DNA from: a virus
Strand: one strand, 5' to 3'
DNA length: 31,791 nt
Virus record (IMG/VR): IMGVR_UViG_3300032086_000459
Span: 1-31,791 of that record
Every line of letters starts with the position of its first letter. Position 1 is the stretch's first letter. Of the stretch, positions 1-7,979 are shown piece after piece. Below the pieces are notes generated by a model. That model made no database searches. It had not been told where the DNA came from and saw only the letters and a list, made by a program, of their open reading frames with translations. Position numbers and translations under genes: made by a program.

Positions 1-365
1 AAGTACAATGGACCAGTCCATTGAATATTGTAATTACCAGTAAGTACGTTTCCTCTTGGTGAGTTTAAAGCAGGTGCATTATAACCAGCAGGTTTCAATA
101 TATCACCTTTTTTAAAGTGTTTAAAATCTTCTTTTACAATAAAAGCAAAAACAGTGTTTCCTTGTACAACCTTAATGTATTTTTTACCGTGATTTACTTT
201 TGTTTTACTGTCATACGTCTTCAATTCAGTATCCCCATGTGAACCAGGTACTATTTCTTTTTTTCCATTAGAAGTATGGAATCTCTCATAGTCTTTTTTA
301 GCACAATTCATCATTATTTTAATACCTTCTTCAATGTTTTTAGCAGTATAATTTACATTTATCAT
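1..365 (-). CDS. Hypothetical phage protein, 3' end beyond the window
   Basis: An uninterrupted reverse-strand reading frame begins with ATG at 365-363 and runs off the left edge, giving 121 visible residues. A good ribosome binding site (AAAGGA on the minus strand) precedes the start. The protein is Lys-rich and starts MINVNYTAKNIEEG. A central stretch (GKKYIKVVQGNTVFAFIVKE) looks like paired beta strands. It is followed by GDILKPAGYNAPALNSPRGN, a motif style I associate with small hypothetical proteins of marine T4-like phages. I see no catalytic motif, signal peptide or membrane segment. It is the only gene transcribed leftwards, so it belongs to a different transcription unit from the structural genes. 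Function unknown. Confidence 0.75.
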   Translation of the reverse strand, partial: MINVNYTAKNIEEGIKIMMNCAKKDYERFHTSNGKKEIVPGSHGDTELKTYDSKTKVNHGKKYIKVVQGNTVFAFIVKEDFKHFKKGDILKPAGYNAPALNSPRGNVLTGNYNIQWTGPLY

Positions 366-385
366 AGTGTTTTCCTTTTGTTTGT

Positions 386-416
386 TTTATAAGTATAATT
401 TACACGAAAAAGTCAA
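386..416 (-). promoter_or_regulatory. Possible sigma70-like promoter for the leftward gene
   Basis: Read on the minus strand, TTGACT (416-411) is followed 19 bases later by TATAAA (391-386), about 20 bases upstream of the start codon at 365. The -35 is close to consensus. The spacer is longer than ideal, and the alternative TATACT box gives a spacer that is too short. Moderate to weak support. Confidence 0.35.
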
Positions 417-546
417 GTTCCTCAAGCAAAAAATGGTGAAAATTGTCCGATTCTTCCGTAACCCCTCGGCATTCTGGCGTGTATAGAACAAAATGTGAAC
501 AAAAACCCTTTATTTTACTCATTTTTTCCGTAAATTTGCCGATTCC

Positions 547-554
547 TATAAATA
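547..554 (+). promoter_or_regulatory. T4-type late promoter (TATAAATA)
   Basis: Exact match to the T4 late -10 octamer, which in T4 is read by gp55-modified RNA polymerase. The predicted start near 560 would give a leader of about 74 bases before the ATG at 634. This is the first late promoter of the rightward structural block. Confidence 0.65.
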
Positions 555-633
555 GATTCGAATCATTCCCTATAATTTTAGAAAATAAACTTGAAAATTG
601 CGTTGAAAAACACAAATTAACAAGGAACCATTC

Positions 634-795
634 ATGGCCGAAGAAAATAAAAACATCCTAGAAAGACTTGAAGAAAAAATTGACAATTTAGAGCAAAGAA
701 TTGAAGAAATTGAGTCAGTTTTAGAAATTGAAGCGCCACAAGATGAAGATTTTGATGAAGATGATGATGATAATAATGATGAAGATAAAGACTAA
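634..795 (+). CDS. Small acidic coiled-coil protein (53 aa)
   Basis: ATG at 634 follows AAGGA at 622-626 with a 7-base gap, which fixes the start. The first about 33 residues carry heptad-spaced Leu/Ile among Glu/Lys (ILERLEEKIDNLEQRIEEIE), predicting a short coiled coil. The last about 20 residues are almost entirely Asp/Glu/Asn. This layout suits a small oligomeric protein with a DNA-mimic-like or chaperone-like acidic tail, but I recognise no family. It is the first gene of the rightward block, and a strong hairpin follows it at 813-834. Function unknown. Confidence 0.7.
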   Translation: MAEENKNILERLEEKIDNLEQRIEEIESVLEIEAPQDEDFDEDDDDNNDEDKD

Positions 796-812
796 ATAAT
801 AGTATAACTTTA

Positions 813-834
813 GGCGCCTTTTTTTAAAGGCGCC
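813..834 (+). terminator. Perfect 9-bp hairpin, possible terminator or mRNA stabiliser
   Basis: Arms GGCGCCTTT (813-821) and AAAGGCGCC (826-834) enclose a TTTT loop. It is the most GC-rich stem noticed in this AT-rich window and lies between two small genes. No U tract follows on either strand, so a classical intrinsic terminator is not proven. An RNA end or processing/stability element is equally possible. Confidence 0.5.
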
Positions 835-853
835 GTAAAGAAAGGACACTAAA

Positions 854-973
854 ATGGCTAAAAATGACGAAGGTACAGAATTGTGTAGCGATTGCAATGC
901 TCCTCAGCATTGTAATAATGTAAATACACAGGACAATTGTGATGATTGTAGATGTGCTGAATGTGTAGAATAA
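854..973 (+). CDS. Cysteine-rich mini-protein (39 aa), putative metal-binding
   Basis: ATG at 854 is preceded by AAAGGA (841-846) with a 7-base gap, typical of the well-translated genes here. The 39-residue product has seven cysteines (C11, C14, C20, C29, C32, C34, C37) plus H19, arranged as CxxC near the N terminus and CxxCxCxxC at the C terminus. Such spacing is typical of structural zinc or iron sites, so a small zinc-ribbon-like fold is plausible. I cannot name a family. It is flanked by the acidic coiled-coil gene and a basic small protein, 20 bases before the latter. Confidence 0.7.
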   Translation: MAKNDEGTELCSDCNAPQHCNNVNTQDNCDDCRCAECVE

Positions 974-993
974 TATAATAAAGGAATCATATA

Positions 994-1263
994 ATGGCAA
1001 AAATGAGAATGTACAAATTTTGGAATGTAGCAGGTGAAGAAAAAGAAAAAGAAGCTTTGAGTTTAAAAAAGGCAGTAATGTCTGTTCAAAACGACTATAA
1101 AGATGATAAATTTATAAGTGTTGAATATATTAGTAAAAAAGGCAAATCAATAACAGACACAGTTAAAATACCTATGGGTAGAAAAATCAGACAGGCAATA
1201 GTTATTGAAAAACGAAGAGCTGAACAAAAAGCAAAATTAGAAGCAAGAAGAAGAAGTGCGTAA
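994..1263 (+). CDS. Small basic hypothetical protein (89 aa)
   Basis: ATG at 994 follows AAGGA (981-985). The N-terminal half (YKFWNVAGEEKEKEALSLKK) and a middle strand pair (FISVEYISKKGKSITDTVKI) suggest a small alpha/beta fold. The last about 25 residues are a Lys/Arg/Glu helix ending in RRRSA. The stop TAA overlaps the next ATG by one base (TAATG), so it is probably translationally coupled to the PAAR spike-tip gene and may serve baseplate assembly. No recognised domain; function unknown. Confidence 0.75.
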   Translation: MAKMRMYKFWNVAGEEKEKEALSLKKAVMSVQNDYKDDKFISVEYISKKGKSITDTVKIPMGRKIRQAIVIEKRRAEQKAKLEARRRSA

Positions 1264-1562
1264 TGCCAGCAATAAGCAGACAAGGTGATAGTTTAAGTAC
1301 AGGTCATATATGTTCAAGTACGACAACTTTAGCAACACCTCTACAATCAACAGTAAGAGCAAATAGTATCTTAATATCGGTTGTAGGAACCCCAACTGTT
1401 GCACATCCATTTCCCCCAAATCCTCCATGTGCTAATCATGTAGCAAATTTAAATGCAGGATCAAATACAGTTAGAATTAATAGTATACCTGTAGGTCGTA
1501 TTGGTGATAGTGCAGACGCAGGTGCAATGACATCAGGTTCTTCTAATGTCTTTAGTGGATAG
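1263..1562 (+). CDS. 5.4: PAAR-repeat baseplate spike tip protein (gp5.4-like)
   Basis: At 99 residues it is the size of T4 gp5.4 (about 97). PAAR proteins form a small metal-stabilised cone that caps the central gp5 spike and pierces the host envelope. The sequence has the PAAR hallmarks: N-terminal MPAISRQGD, TGHIC, a Pro-rich central turn, then short Gly-rich strands (RINSIPVGRIGD). Candidate metal ligands are H15, C17, H48, C56 and H59. The start overlaps the previous stop as TAATG. gp5 itself is not in the window, but the neighbours gp25, gp6 and gp7 confirm the baseplate context. Confidence 0.85.
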   Translation: MPAISRQGDSLSTGHICSSTTTLATPLQSTVRANSILISVVGTPTVAHPFPPNPPCANHVANLNAGSNTVRINSIPVGRIGDSADAGAMTSGSSNVFSG

Positions 1563-1564
1563 TG

Positions 1565-1572
1565 TATAAATA
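1565..1572 (+). promoter_or_regulatory. T4-type late promoter (TATAAATA) abutting gp25
   Basis: Exact octamer ending 9 bases before the gp25 ATG. With the T4 spacing, transcription would begin near 1578, leaving at most a three-base leader. No Shine-Dalgarno is present. Confidence 0.65.
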
Positions 1573-1580
1573 TTAGCACT

Positions 1581-2012
1581 ATGGCACTATCTAACTATGA
1601 CGCACAAAGCACTAACAATTCAAAAAGATCAAATAGAACATACAGCGATCTAAATTTGAATTTTACAAGAAATCCTGCAACAAGTGATGTTGCAAGATTG
1701 ACAGATGTTGAGGCAGTAAAAAGATCAGTTCGTAATTTAATATTAACAAACAGATTTGAGAAACCTTTTCATCCTGAGATTGGTTCAAGTGTTAGAGATT
1801 TATTGTTTGAAAATATTAATCCACTAACTGCTGTGTTATTACAAGATAGAATAGAAGAAGTTTTAATAAACTTTGAGCCAAGAGTAAATATAAATCAGAT
1901 TATCGTACAAGATGATATAGCAAGAAATCAATATAAGGTAACAATTTCTTTTTATGTTTTAAATAGACCTGAACCAGTTACCATAACAGAATTTTTACAA
2001 AGATTAAGATAA
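1581..2012 (+). CDS. 25: Baseplate wedge subunit gp25
   Basis: The 143-residue protein matches the gp25 / type VI TssE family: LNFTRNPATSDVARLTD, KRSVRNLILTNRFEKPF, then HPEIGSSVRDLLFE. The family's EPR core motif is at about residues 97-100 (INFEPRVNI). gp25 sits with gp6 and gp53 at the sheath-baseplate interface and primes sheath polymerisation. T4 gp25 is 132 residues, so this is slightly longer at the N terminus. No Shine-Dalgarno precedes the ATG, only a late promoter. gp6 starts two bases after the stop, so the two are co-translated. Confidence 0.93.
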   Translation: MALSNYDAQSTNNSKRSNRTYSDLNLNFTRNPATSDVARLTDVEAVKRSVRNLILTNRFEKPFHPEIGSSVRDLLFENINPLTAVLLQDRIEEVLINFEPRVNINQIIVQDDIARNQYKVTISFYVLNRPEPVTITEFLQRLR

Positions 2013-2013
2013 G

Positions 2014-3867
2014 ATGGCAAGTAAATTAAATATATCACAATTAGATTTTGATAATATCAAAGCAAATTTAAAAAGATTTTTATCACAACAAAATACTTTT
2101 AACGATTATAACTTTGAAGGATCAGGTATGTCTGTTCTATTGGACTTACTTGCTTACAATACTCACTATCTTTCTTATAACGCAAATATTTTAGCAAATG
2201 AAATGTACATTGACACAGCTGACTTACGAAACAGCATTGTGTCTTTGGCAAAGGCATTAGGTTATACACCTAATTCACCAAGAGCACCAATGGCAGATTT
2301 AACCATTGTTGTTAATGGTGCTTCAGGTTCTTCTTTAACAATGGCTGCTGGTACTAAGTTTCAAACAACTGTAGATAATTTAACTTACAATTTTGTGACA
2401 ACAGACTCTACAACAATTTCGCCAGTTGACAATGTTTATACTTTTTCAAATGTAAAAGTTTACGAAGGTACATATGTAACCTATCAATATACAGCAAATA
2501 CCTCAGACTTAGATCAAAGATTTTTAATTCAATCAGCAAATGCTGATACAACAACTTTATCTGTTCAAGTACAAAACAGTCCTACTGATACAACAATTAA
2601 TACTTACACAAAAGCAACTTCAATTACAGAATTAGATAACACATCAAAAGTTTATTTTTTACAAGAAGCTGAAGATGGTAAATTTGAAGTTTATTTTGGT
2701 GATGATGTAATTGGTAAAGCACTTGAAGATGGTAACGTAGTTATTTTAAAATATGTGGTTACAAATAAAACAAATGCTAACGGTGCTAGTTCATTTACTC
2801 TTTCAGGTAACATTGGTGGTTTTAGTGATGTAACCATAACAACAAATTCAAATGCAGCTAATGGCGCTGAAGCTGAAACAAAAGAAAGTGTTAAGTTTAA
2901 TGCACCTAAATCATATTCTGCTCAGGACAGAGCGGTTACTGTTGAAGATTATAAAGTTAAAGTAAATGAGTTATATGCAAATGCAAAATCTGTATCTGCT
3001 TGGGGTGGTGAAGATAATGATACACCTTTTTATGGTAGAGTTTATATTTCAATCAAAGCAAAATCAGGTTCTAATTTAACTCAAACAACTAAAGATGATT
3101 TGGTTACTCAATTAAAAAAATATTCAATTGCTTCGGTTACACCAGTAATTGTTGATCCAGAACAAACAGATATTTTATTAACTTCTAATGTTAAATATAA
3201 CGAGCAGTCAACAACTAAAACTACTGCAACATTAAAAACTGATATTACCAATTCATTAACAAATTATAATGATAATACGTTAAATCAATTTGATGGTGTG
3301 TTTAGATATTCAAAAGTTTTAGAATTAATTGATGACGCTGATACAAGTATTTTATCAAATATAACAACTTTGAAAATAAGAAAAACATTTACGCCAACTT
3401 TAAATAGTGCAACAAATTATACAGTTTCTTATTCAAACGCATTGTACAATCCACACTCTGGACATAATGCAAGTGCTGGTGGTATTTTGTCAACAACAGG
3501 TTTTAAAGTATCAGGAGATACAACAAACATTTATTTTTTTGATGATGATGGTGCAGGAACAATTAGAAGATATTATCTAGTTGGTTCAGTTAGAACATAC
3601 GTTGATAATTCTGCTGGTACTATAGATTACAGCGCTGGTACTTTATCAATTAATTCAGTTAATATTACAAGTATAGAAAATATAAGAGGTTCAGCTTCGA
3701 CAGTTGTTGAATGTACTGTTGTTCCTAATTCAAATGACATAGTGCCTGTAAGAAATCAAGTTATTAACATTGATGTAGCTAACAGTTCATTTACGGTGAC
3801 TGCTGACACTCTTGTAGGCGGTTCTGCTAATGCTGGTGTTGGTTACACAACAACATCTAGTTATTAG
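2014..3867 (+). CDS. 6: Baseplate wedge subunit gp6
   Basis: A 617-residue protein, close to T4 gp6 (660). The N terminus is diagnostic of gp6 in T4-like marine phages: NISQLDFDNIKANLKRFLSQ, then GMSVLLDLLAYNTHYLSYNA, and MYIDTADLRNSIVSLAKALG. The middle contains the baseplate-J-like part, including the YFGDDVIGK and AQDRAVTVEDYK segments (about residues 225-320). gp6 dimers form the inner ring that links wedges in the baseplate. It follows gp25 directly and is followed by the gp7-like gene after two bases, so the three form one cistron block. The C-terminal about 150 residues are Thr/Ser/Asn-rich and diverged. Confidence 0.93.
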   Translation: MASKLNISQLDFDNIKANLKRFLSQQNTFNDYNFEGSGMSVLLDLLAYNTHYLSYNANILANEMYIDTADLRNSIVSLAKALGYTPNSPRAPMADLTIVVNGASGSSLTMAAGTKFQTTVDNLTYNFVTTDSTTISPVDNVYTFSNVKVYEGTYVTYQYTANTSDLDQRFLIQSANADTTTLSVQVQNSPTDTTINTYTKATSITELDNTSKVYFLQEAEDGKFEVYFGDDVIGKALEDGNVVILKYVVTNKTNANGASSFTLSGNIGGFSDVTITTNSNAANGAEAETKESVKFNAPKSYSAQDRAVTVEDYKVKVNELYANAKSVSAWGGEDNDTPFYGRVYISIKAKSGSNLTQTTKDDLVTQLKKYSIASVTPVIVDPEQTDILLTSNVKYNEQSTTKTTATLKTDITNSLTNYNDNTLNQFDGVFRYSKVLELIDDADTSILSNITTLKIRKTFTPTLNSATNYTVSYSNALYNPHSGHNASAGGILSTTGFKVSGDTTNIYFFDDDGAGTIRRYYLVGSVRTYVDNSAGTIDYSAGTLSINSVNITSIENIRGSASTVVECTVVPNSNDIVPVRNQVINIDVANSSFTVTADTLVGGSANAGVGYTTTSSY

Positions 3868-3869
3868 TA

Positions 3870-6449
3870 ATGGCAGACTTTAAAGATAAAATATCTCATA
3901 TAATAAAACATCAAGTACCAGAATTTGTACTTGAAGATCATCCTTATTTTTTAGATTTTGTAAAAGAGTATTACAAATTTTTAGAGTGTGCTGAAATAAA
4001 ATTAACCGACATTGGAACACCTAATTCTTTATTATTAGAAAATCAAACAACAAATATAAACCGATTAGTTCTTAACGCTACAAATAGACAAAAAAGAGAT
4101 GACGGTGATAATTTATTATTAGAAGATTCAACTATAGGTGATTTTATAAATGGTGAGATTATTACAGGTTCTACATCAGGCGCTACAACAACAGTTTTAA
4201 TAGAAGACATAGACGCCAACAGTAGATTGTTTGTTTCACATGATAATAAATTTGAAGAGGGTGAAACTATTACAGGTTCAACTTCAGGTGCAACTGCAAC
4301 AATATCAACTTATAGAGCAAATCCAGTTCAAAACATACAACAACTTTTAGACTATCCTGATCCAGATAAAGTTATACAAAGTTTTTTAACTAAATTTAGA
4401 AATGCTTTTTTACAATCTATACCTGAAACTTTAACAACGGGTTTAGATAAAAGAAAATTAATAAAAAATGTTAAGTCATTATATAGAGCAAAAGGAACTA
4501 AAAGAGCTTCAGAAATATTTTTTAGATTGTTATTTAATGAAAATGCCAATTTAACTTTTCCTAAAGATAATATGTTAAGAGTATCTGATGGTAAATGGGA
4601 TACTCAAAAAGTTTTAAGATGTACTGAAGTAGGTACCTCAGACGCTTTGAATTTAATAGGTCAAACAATTACACAAGCAAATAATCCTGGTGACGCTGGT
4701 ATTAATCTTGCAACAGCAATAGTAGAAAATGTATTTAAGTTTTCTATTGGTGGTGAAACTATTGTTGAAATAGTTTTAAATGAAGATAGTATCGTAGGTA
4801 CTTTTGTGTCAGGTCAAAATATTACAGGCGTTGATAATACTAATGAAGACTCATTGGTAACTTGTACTTTAGAAGGAAGTATTGCGACAAAAACAATTAC
4901 AAATGATGGTGTATATTATAACGTAGGTGATCAGTTAGTAATAACTGGTGGTGGTAATGGTGCTGTAATGACTATTGACGCTGTAGGTTCTGGTCCTATT
5001 ACTGAAATTTTTGTTGACTCAGGAGGTTCTAATTATGAAATAGGTGATACAGTCAATTTTAGTTCAAGTAATGCAACAGCTAAAGTTTCTGTTGTAAATG
5101 GTGGTATAGGAACTGAAGAAGGAACAAGTGGTGCAACAGATGGTACAGATCATATTATATTAGAAGATGAAACAGTTAGAGGTGACCCATATACAGGTAA
5201 TAAAATAGTACAAGAGACAGATACAGGCACTGGTGATATAACAGACGTTAGAATTATTAATGGTGGTGATTACTCATCATTACCAAGTTTAACAATTACA
5301 TCTACTAGTGGTTCTGGTGCTTCTATTTTTGCAAGTGGATCAGAAATTGGTAAAGTTCAAAAAATTAAAACAACTGAATTAGGTGCTAACTACGCAGACT
5401 CACCAAGTCCACCAACATTAACATTACCTACTTACTTGCTATTAAGAAGTAGATCAGGTGCATTTACAGTTGGCGAAACAATTTCAGGACTAGACGCAAG
5501 TTCAACTGTGGTTACTGCCACTGTGGTTTCATTAGACACAAATACAAATGTTTTAAAATGTTCAGGTGCAAATGGAATTTTTGCAGCTGACACAGTTATA
5601 ACAGGTGGTACATCAGCTGTCACTGCAACAATTCAACAAGTAGATCAAGCAACTGCAACATCAACAGTGGCTGTAGTTGTAGATACAGATGGTGCATATA
5701 TTAACCAAGATGGTCACGTATCAGAAACATCTATGGTTATACAAGATAGTTTATTGTACCAAGATTATTCATACATTATTCAAGTTGGTCGTTCTATTAA
5801 TGACTGGAGAGATACGTACAAGAAAACTTTACACTCTGCTGGTTTTTACTTTCAAGGTGAGGTAGATATTCAAACTCAACTTGATATGAGAATTAGAAAT
5901 GTGACAGGTCTTAATACTAATGTCACTGAAGAAATACTTGGAGTTATTAGAACAGTATTTACAACAATACTTGGTAGAAGACTTGGTACTGTTGATGACG
6001 GAACAACATTAAGATCAAATCCATTATTAGGTGTTGCAGCTGATTTAGATGACAGTACAAGTGAACACTTCCCAGCAAATACAAGAGATTTGACTTTAAG
6101 AAGAGCATTTACTATTGGACCAATGAGAATAAAACATCTTACATCAATTAGAAGTAATACATCTAGTTATGGTGTACCAGTTGCAGGACCTACATTAAAA
6201 GGAATTAATCATAGATTAATGGGTGGTTATATGTCAACTCAATATACAATTGATGATATAACAAATTTAAGACTAATGGGAACTTTAAATTCAGATATAG
6301 ATGGAGAATTAAATAATCTATCAGATTTTGAATTTAAATTAAAACACTCTTTAGCAATACCTGCTGAGGTATTTCAAGTTTCTGGTGATAGTTTTGATGA
6401 AACATTTACTTTCTTTGATACTACCACAACAACTTTTGATAAGGCGTAG
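3870..6449 (+). CDS. 7: Baseplate wedge protein, gp7-like, with inserted repeat modules
   Basis: 859 residues. Residues about 15-40 (VPEFVLEDHPYFLDFVKEYY) and about 190-235 (LIKNVKSLYRAKGTKRASEI, then FFRLLFNENANLTF) resemble the segment that lies in the C-terminal third of T4 gp7, which has STKGIEASYKFLFKVLYNEE. Residues about 649-675 (SAGFYFQGEVDIQTQL) align in spirit with the later gp7 VHPVGFGF region. Between them are Gly/Thr-rich beta modules: GETITGSTSGATA-type repeats at about 93-145 and 535-595, and NYEIGD-type repeats at about 350-410. The position between gp6 and gp8 agrees with gp7. The T4 N-terminal domain appears absent. gp7 organises the wedge by binding gp10, gp8 and gp6. Confidence 0.75.
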   Translation: MADFKDKISHIIKHQVPEFVLEDHPYFLDFVKEYYKFLECAEIKLTDIGTPNSLLLENQTTNINRLVLNATNRQKRDDGDNLLLEDSTIGDFINGEIITGSTSGATTTVLIEDIDANSRLFVSHDNKFEEGETITGSTSGATATISTYRANPVQNIQQLLDYPDPDKVIQSFLTKFRNAFLQSIPETLTTGLDKRKLIKNVKSLYRAKGTKRASEIFFRLLFNENANLTFPKDNMLRVSDGKWDTQKVLRCTEVGTSDALNLIGQTITQANNPGDAGINLATAIVENVFKFSIGGETIVEIVLNEDSIVGTFVSGQNITGVDNTNEDSLVTCTLEGSIATKTITNDGVYYNVGDQLVITGGGNGAVMTIDAVGSGPITEIFVDSGGSNYEIGDTVNFSSSNATAKVSVVNGGIGTEEGTSGATDGTDHIILEDETVRGDPYTGNKIVQETDTGTGDITDVRIINGGDYSSLPSLTITSTSGSGASIFASGSEIGKVQKIKTTELGANYADSPSPPTLTLPTYLLLRSRSGAFTVGETISGLDASSTVVTATVVSLDTNTNVLKCSGANGIFAADTVITGGTSAVTATIQQVDQATATSTVAVVVDTDGAYINQDGHVSETSMVIQDSLLYQDYSYIIQVGRSINDWRDTYKKTLHSAGFYFQGEVDIQTQLDMRIRNVTGLNTNVTEEILGVIRTVFTTILGRRLGTVDDGTTLRSNPLLGVAADLDDSTSEHFPANTRDLTLRRAFTIGPMRIKHLTSIRSNTSSYGVPVAGPTLKGINHRLMGGYMSTQYTIDDITNLRLMGTLNSDIDGELNNLSDFEFKLKHSLAIPAEVFQVSGDSFDETFTFFDTTTTTFDKA

Positions 6450-6451
6450 TT

Positions 6452-6604
6452 ATGATTATAAATAGTAATAAAATTGAAGTAGTTGTAAACGATAAAGTAT
6501 TATCTGAAGAAGAATACGAATTAACAGATAATGTTTTAACATTTAAAGAAACACCAGATATAGGTGACAAAATAGTAGTTAGGAAAATAGAAGATAATGG
6601 GTAA
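6452..6604 (+). CDS. Stand-alone fiber-module mini-protein (50 aa)
   Basis: ATG at 6452 is preceded by AAGG (6441-6444) with a 7-base gap. The frame ends at 6604, overlapping the next start (6597) by 8 bases. Its whole length resembles one structural module (VVVNDKVLSEEEYEL, LTFKETPDIGDKIVVRK). That module also ends the 460-residue fiber just downstream and occurs in the genes at 12905 and 20494. The pattern is a beta-rich unit: VNG, then xxYTVSG, then TLTFETAP, then IVIR. A free copy next to the fiber gene could be a fiber cap, an assembly factor or a relic of module duplication. Function inferred only from the repeat. Confidence 0.65.
   Translation: MIINSNKIEVVVNDKVLSEEEYELTDNVLTFKETPDIGDKIVVRKIEDNG
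6457..6464 (+). promoter_or_regulatory. T4-type late promoter motif (TATAAATA) inside a short gene
   Basis: Exact octamer within codons 2-5 of the 50-residue gene. A transcript would start near 6470 and serve the fiber gene at 6597. It could be a chance match, since the codons ATT ATA AAT create it. Confidence 0.4.
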
Positions 6605-7979
6605 ACAAACAATCAATGTAGGAACTACAGCCAATGACGGAACGGGTAGTACTATACGAGTTGGTGGTCAAATAACAAATTCAAATTTTACTGAATTGTA
6701 TAATGGTCTAGGTGATGGTTCAACTATATCATTTGACCTTAACACTCAATCACCTACTGATGGACAAGCATTAGTATATAACGCATCCTCTGGTAAGTTT
6801 AGACCAGGTACTGCAACTGCAACCTCAACATTTACAGTTGCTGGTGATGGTGGTTCAAATCAAACTATTACAACAGGTGTAGATACTTTAACAATTCAAG
6901 GTGGTGTTGGTATAACAACTGCTGGTGTTGCAACTGACATTTTATCTGTTGCTATAGATGGTACGGTAACTACACTTACAGGTTCACAAACTTTAACAAA
7001 CAAAAATTTAACTGCAAGTACAAACACATTTAATCCTATTACTTTTGTTGATGACAGTTCTACTGCTTCAACTATTGGTCTAGGCGAAACTTTAAAAGTT
7101 TCAGGTGGTACTGGATTAACTTCAGCAGTTTCAGGTGACACATTAACATTAAATTTAGATAATACTGCTGTTAGTGCAGCCGTTTATGGTAGTTCAACAG
7201 CTGTGCCTGTTATTACTGTTGACGCTCAAGGTAGAATTACAAATGCCACAACAGCAAACATTTCTACAGATTTAAGTATCGTAGATGATAGTTCAACAGC
7301 TGCAACAATTTCACTTTTAAGTGACACATTAAAAGTTGCTGGTGGTCTTGGTATCACTTCATCTATTTCAGGTGATACACTTACAATAGGACAAGACACT
7401 GCTTTTGCAAGTAGTTATTTAAATGCTGTTGCGACAATTGATGTAACCAATAGTGGTGCTTCTGCTTTTTTATTTAATTCACATTATAGTGGAAATAATC
7501 CTACGTTATATTTTAAACCAGGTATAACATACTCATTTAATTTAAATGTATCAGGTCACCCATTTCATTTACAAACAGTTTCAGGCGCTTATAGTTCAGG
7601 TGACGCATATTCAACAGGATTAACACACGTTGCAACAGACGGTACAGTATCAACAGGTGCAAGTGCATTAAATAAACAAACAGGAACATTATTTTATGAA
7701 GTTCCAACTGCGACAAATACTACTATTTACTATGTTTGTCAAAATCATTCTGCTATGCAAGGTAAGATAGTTATAGGTAATATAACAGACAGATCAAATA
7801 CAGGTGACGGTTCAACGACTGCATTTACTATAAATAGTGGTAGAACAGTTGATGATTTAATTGTTATTGTAAACGGTATAACTTTAGTTCCAACAGACGA
7901 TTATACTGTATCAGGAACAACTTTAACATTTGAAACTGCTCCAGCAAGTAGTGCTGAAATAGTAATAAGGTATCTATAA
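6597..7979 (+). CDS. Tail fiber / adhesin with a cupredoxin-like domain
   Basis: 460 residues. The N terminus (GKQTINVGTTANDGTGSTIR, then NSNFTELYN) is a typical marine phage fiber head. Residues about 60-275 are repetitive beta fiber (DDSSTAATISL, DTLKVAGGLGI repeats). Residues about 285-395 look like a type-I copper fold: SGHPFH supplies H321/H324, and YVCQNHSAMQGKIVIG supplies C381, H384 and M387, matching the CxxHxxM of plastocyanin/amicyanin proteins. The last about 45 residues carry the VNG-x-YTVSG-TLTF module. The gene lies between the gp7-like gene and a propeller-like adhesin, and its stop overlaps the next start as TAATG. Fiber role is well supported. Copper binding is inferred from motif alone. 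Confidence 0.75.
   Translation: MGKQTINVGTTANDGTGSTIRVGGQITNSNFTELYNGLGDGSTISFDLNTQSPTDGQALVYNASSGKFRPGTATATSTFTVAGDGGSNQTITTGVDTLTIQGGVGITTAGVATDILSVAIDGTVTTLTGSQTLTNKNLTASTNTFNPITFVDDSSTASTIGLGETLKVSGGTGLTSAVSGDTLTLNLDNTAVSAAVYGSSTAVPVITVDAQGRITNATTANISTDLSIVDDSSTAATISLLSDTLKVAGGLGITSSISGDTLTIGQDTAFASSYLNAVATIDVTNSGASAFLFNSHYSGNNPTLYFKPGITYSFNLNVSGHPFHLQTVSGAYSSGDAYSTGLTHVATDGTVSTGASALNKQTGTLFYEVPTATNTTIYYVCQNHSAMQGKIVIGNITDRSNTGDGSTTAFTINSGRTVDDLIVIVNGITLVPTDDYTVSGTTLTFETAPASSAEIVIRYL

Noticed and set aside
400-661. Two opposing open frames (400-615 minus, 443-661 plus) in the divergent region
   Set aside because: They overlap each other, lack ribosome binding sites, and the plus frame runs into the well-supported start at 634 in another frame. 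They look like chance frames in control DNA.
813-834. Classical rho-independent terminator
   Set aside because: The stem is excellent, but no U tract follows on either strand. It is kept only as a hairpin with uncertain role.
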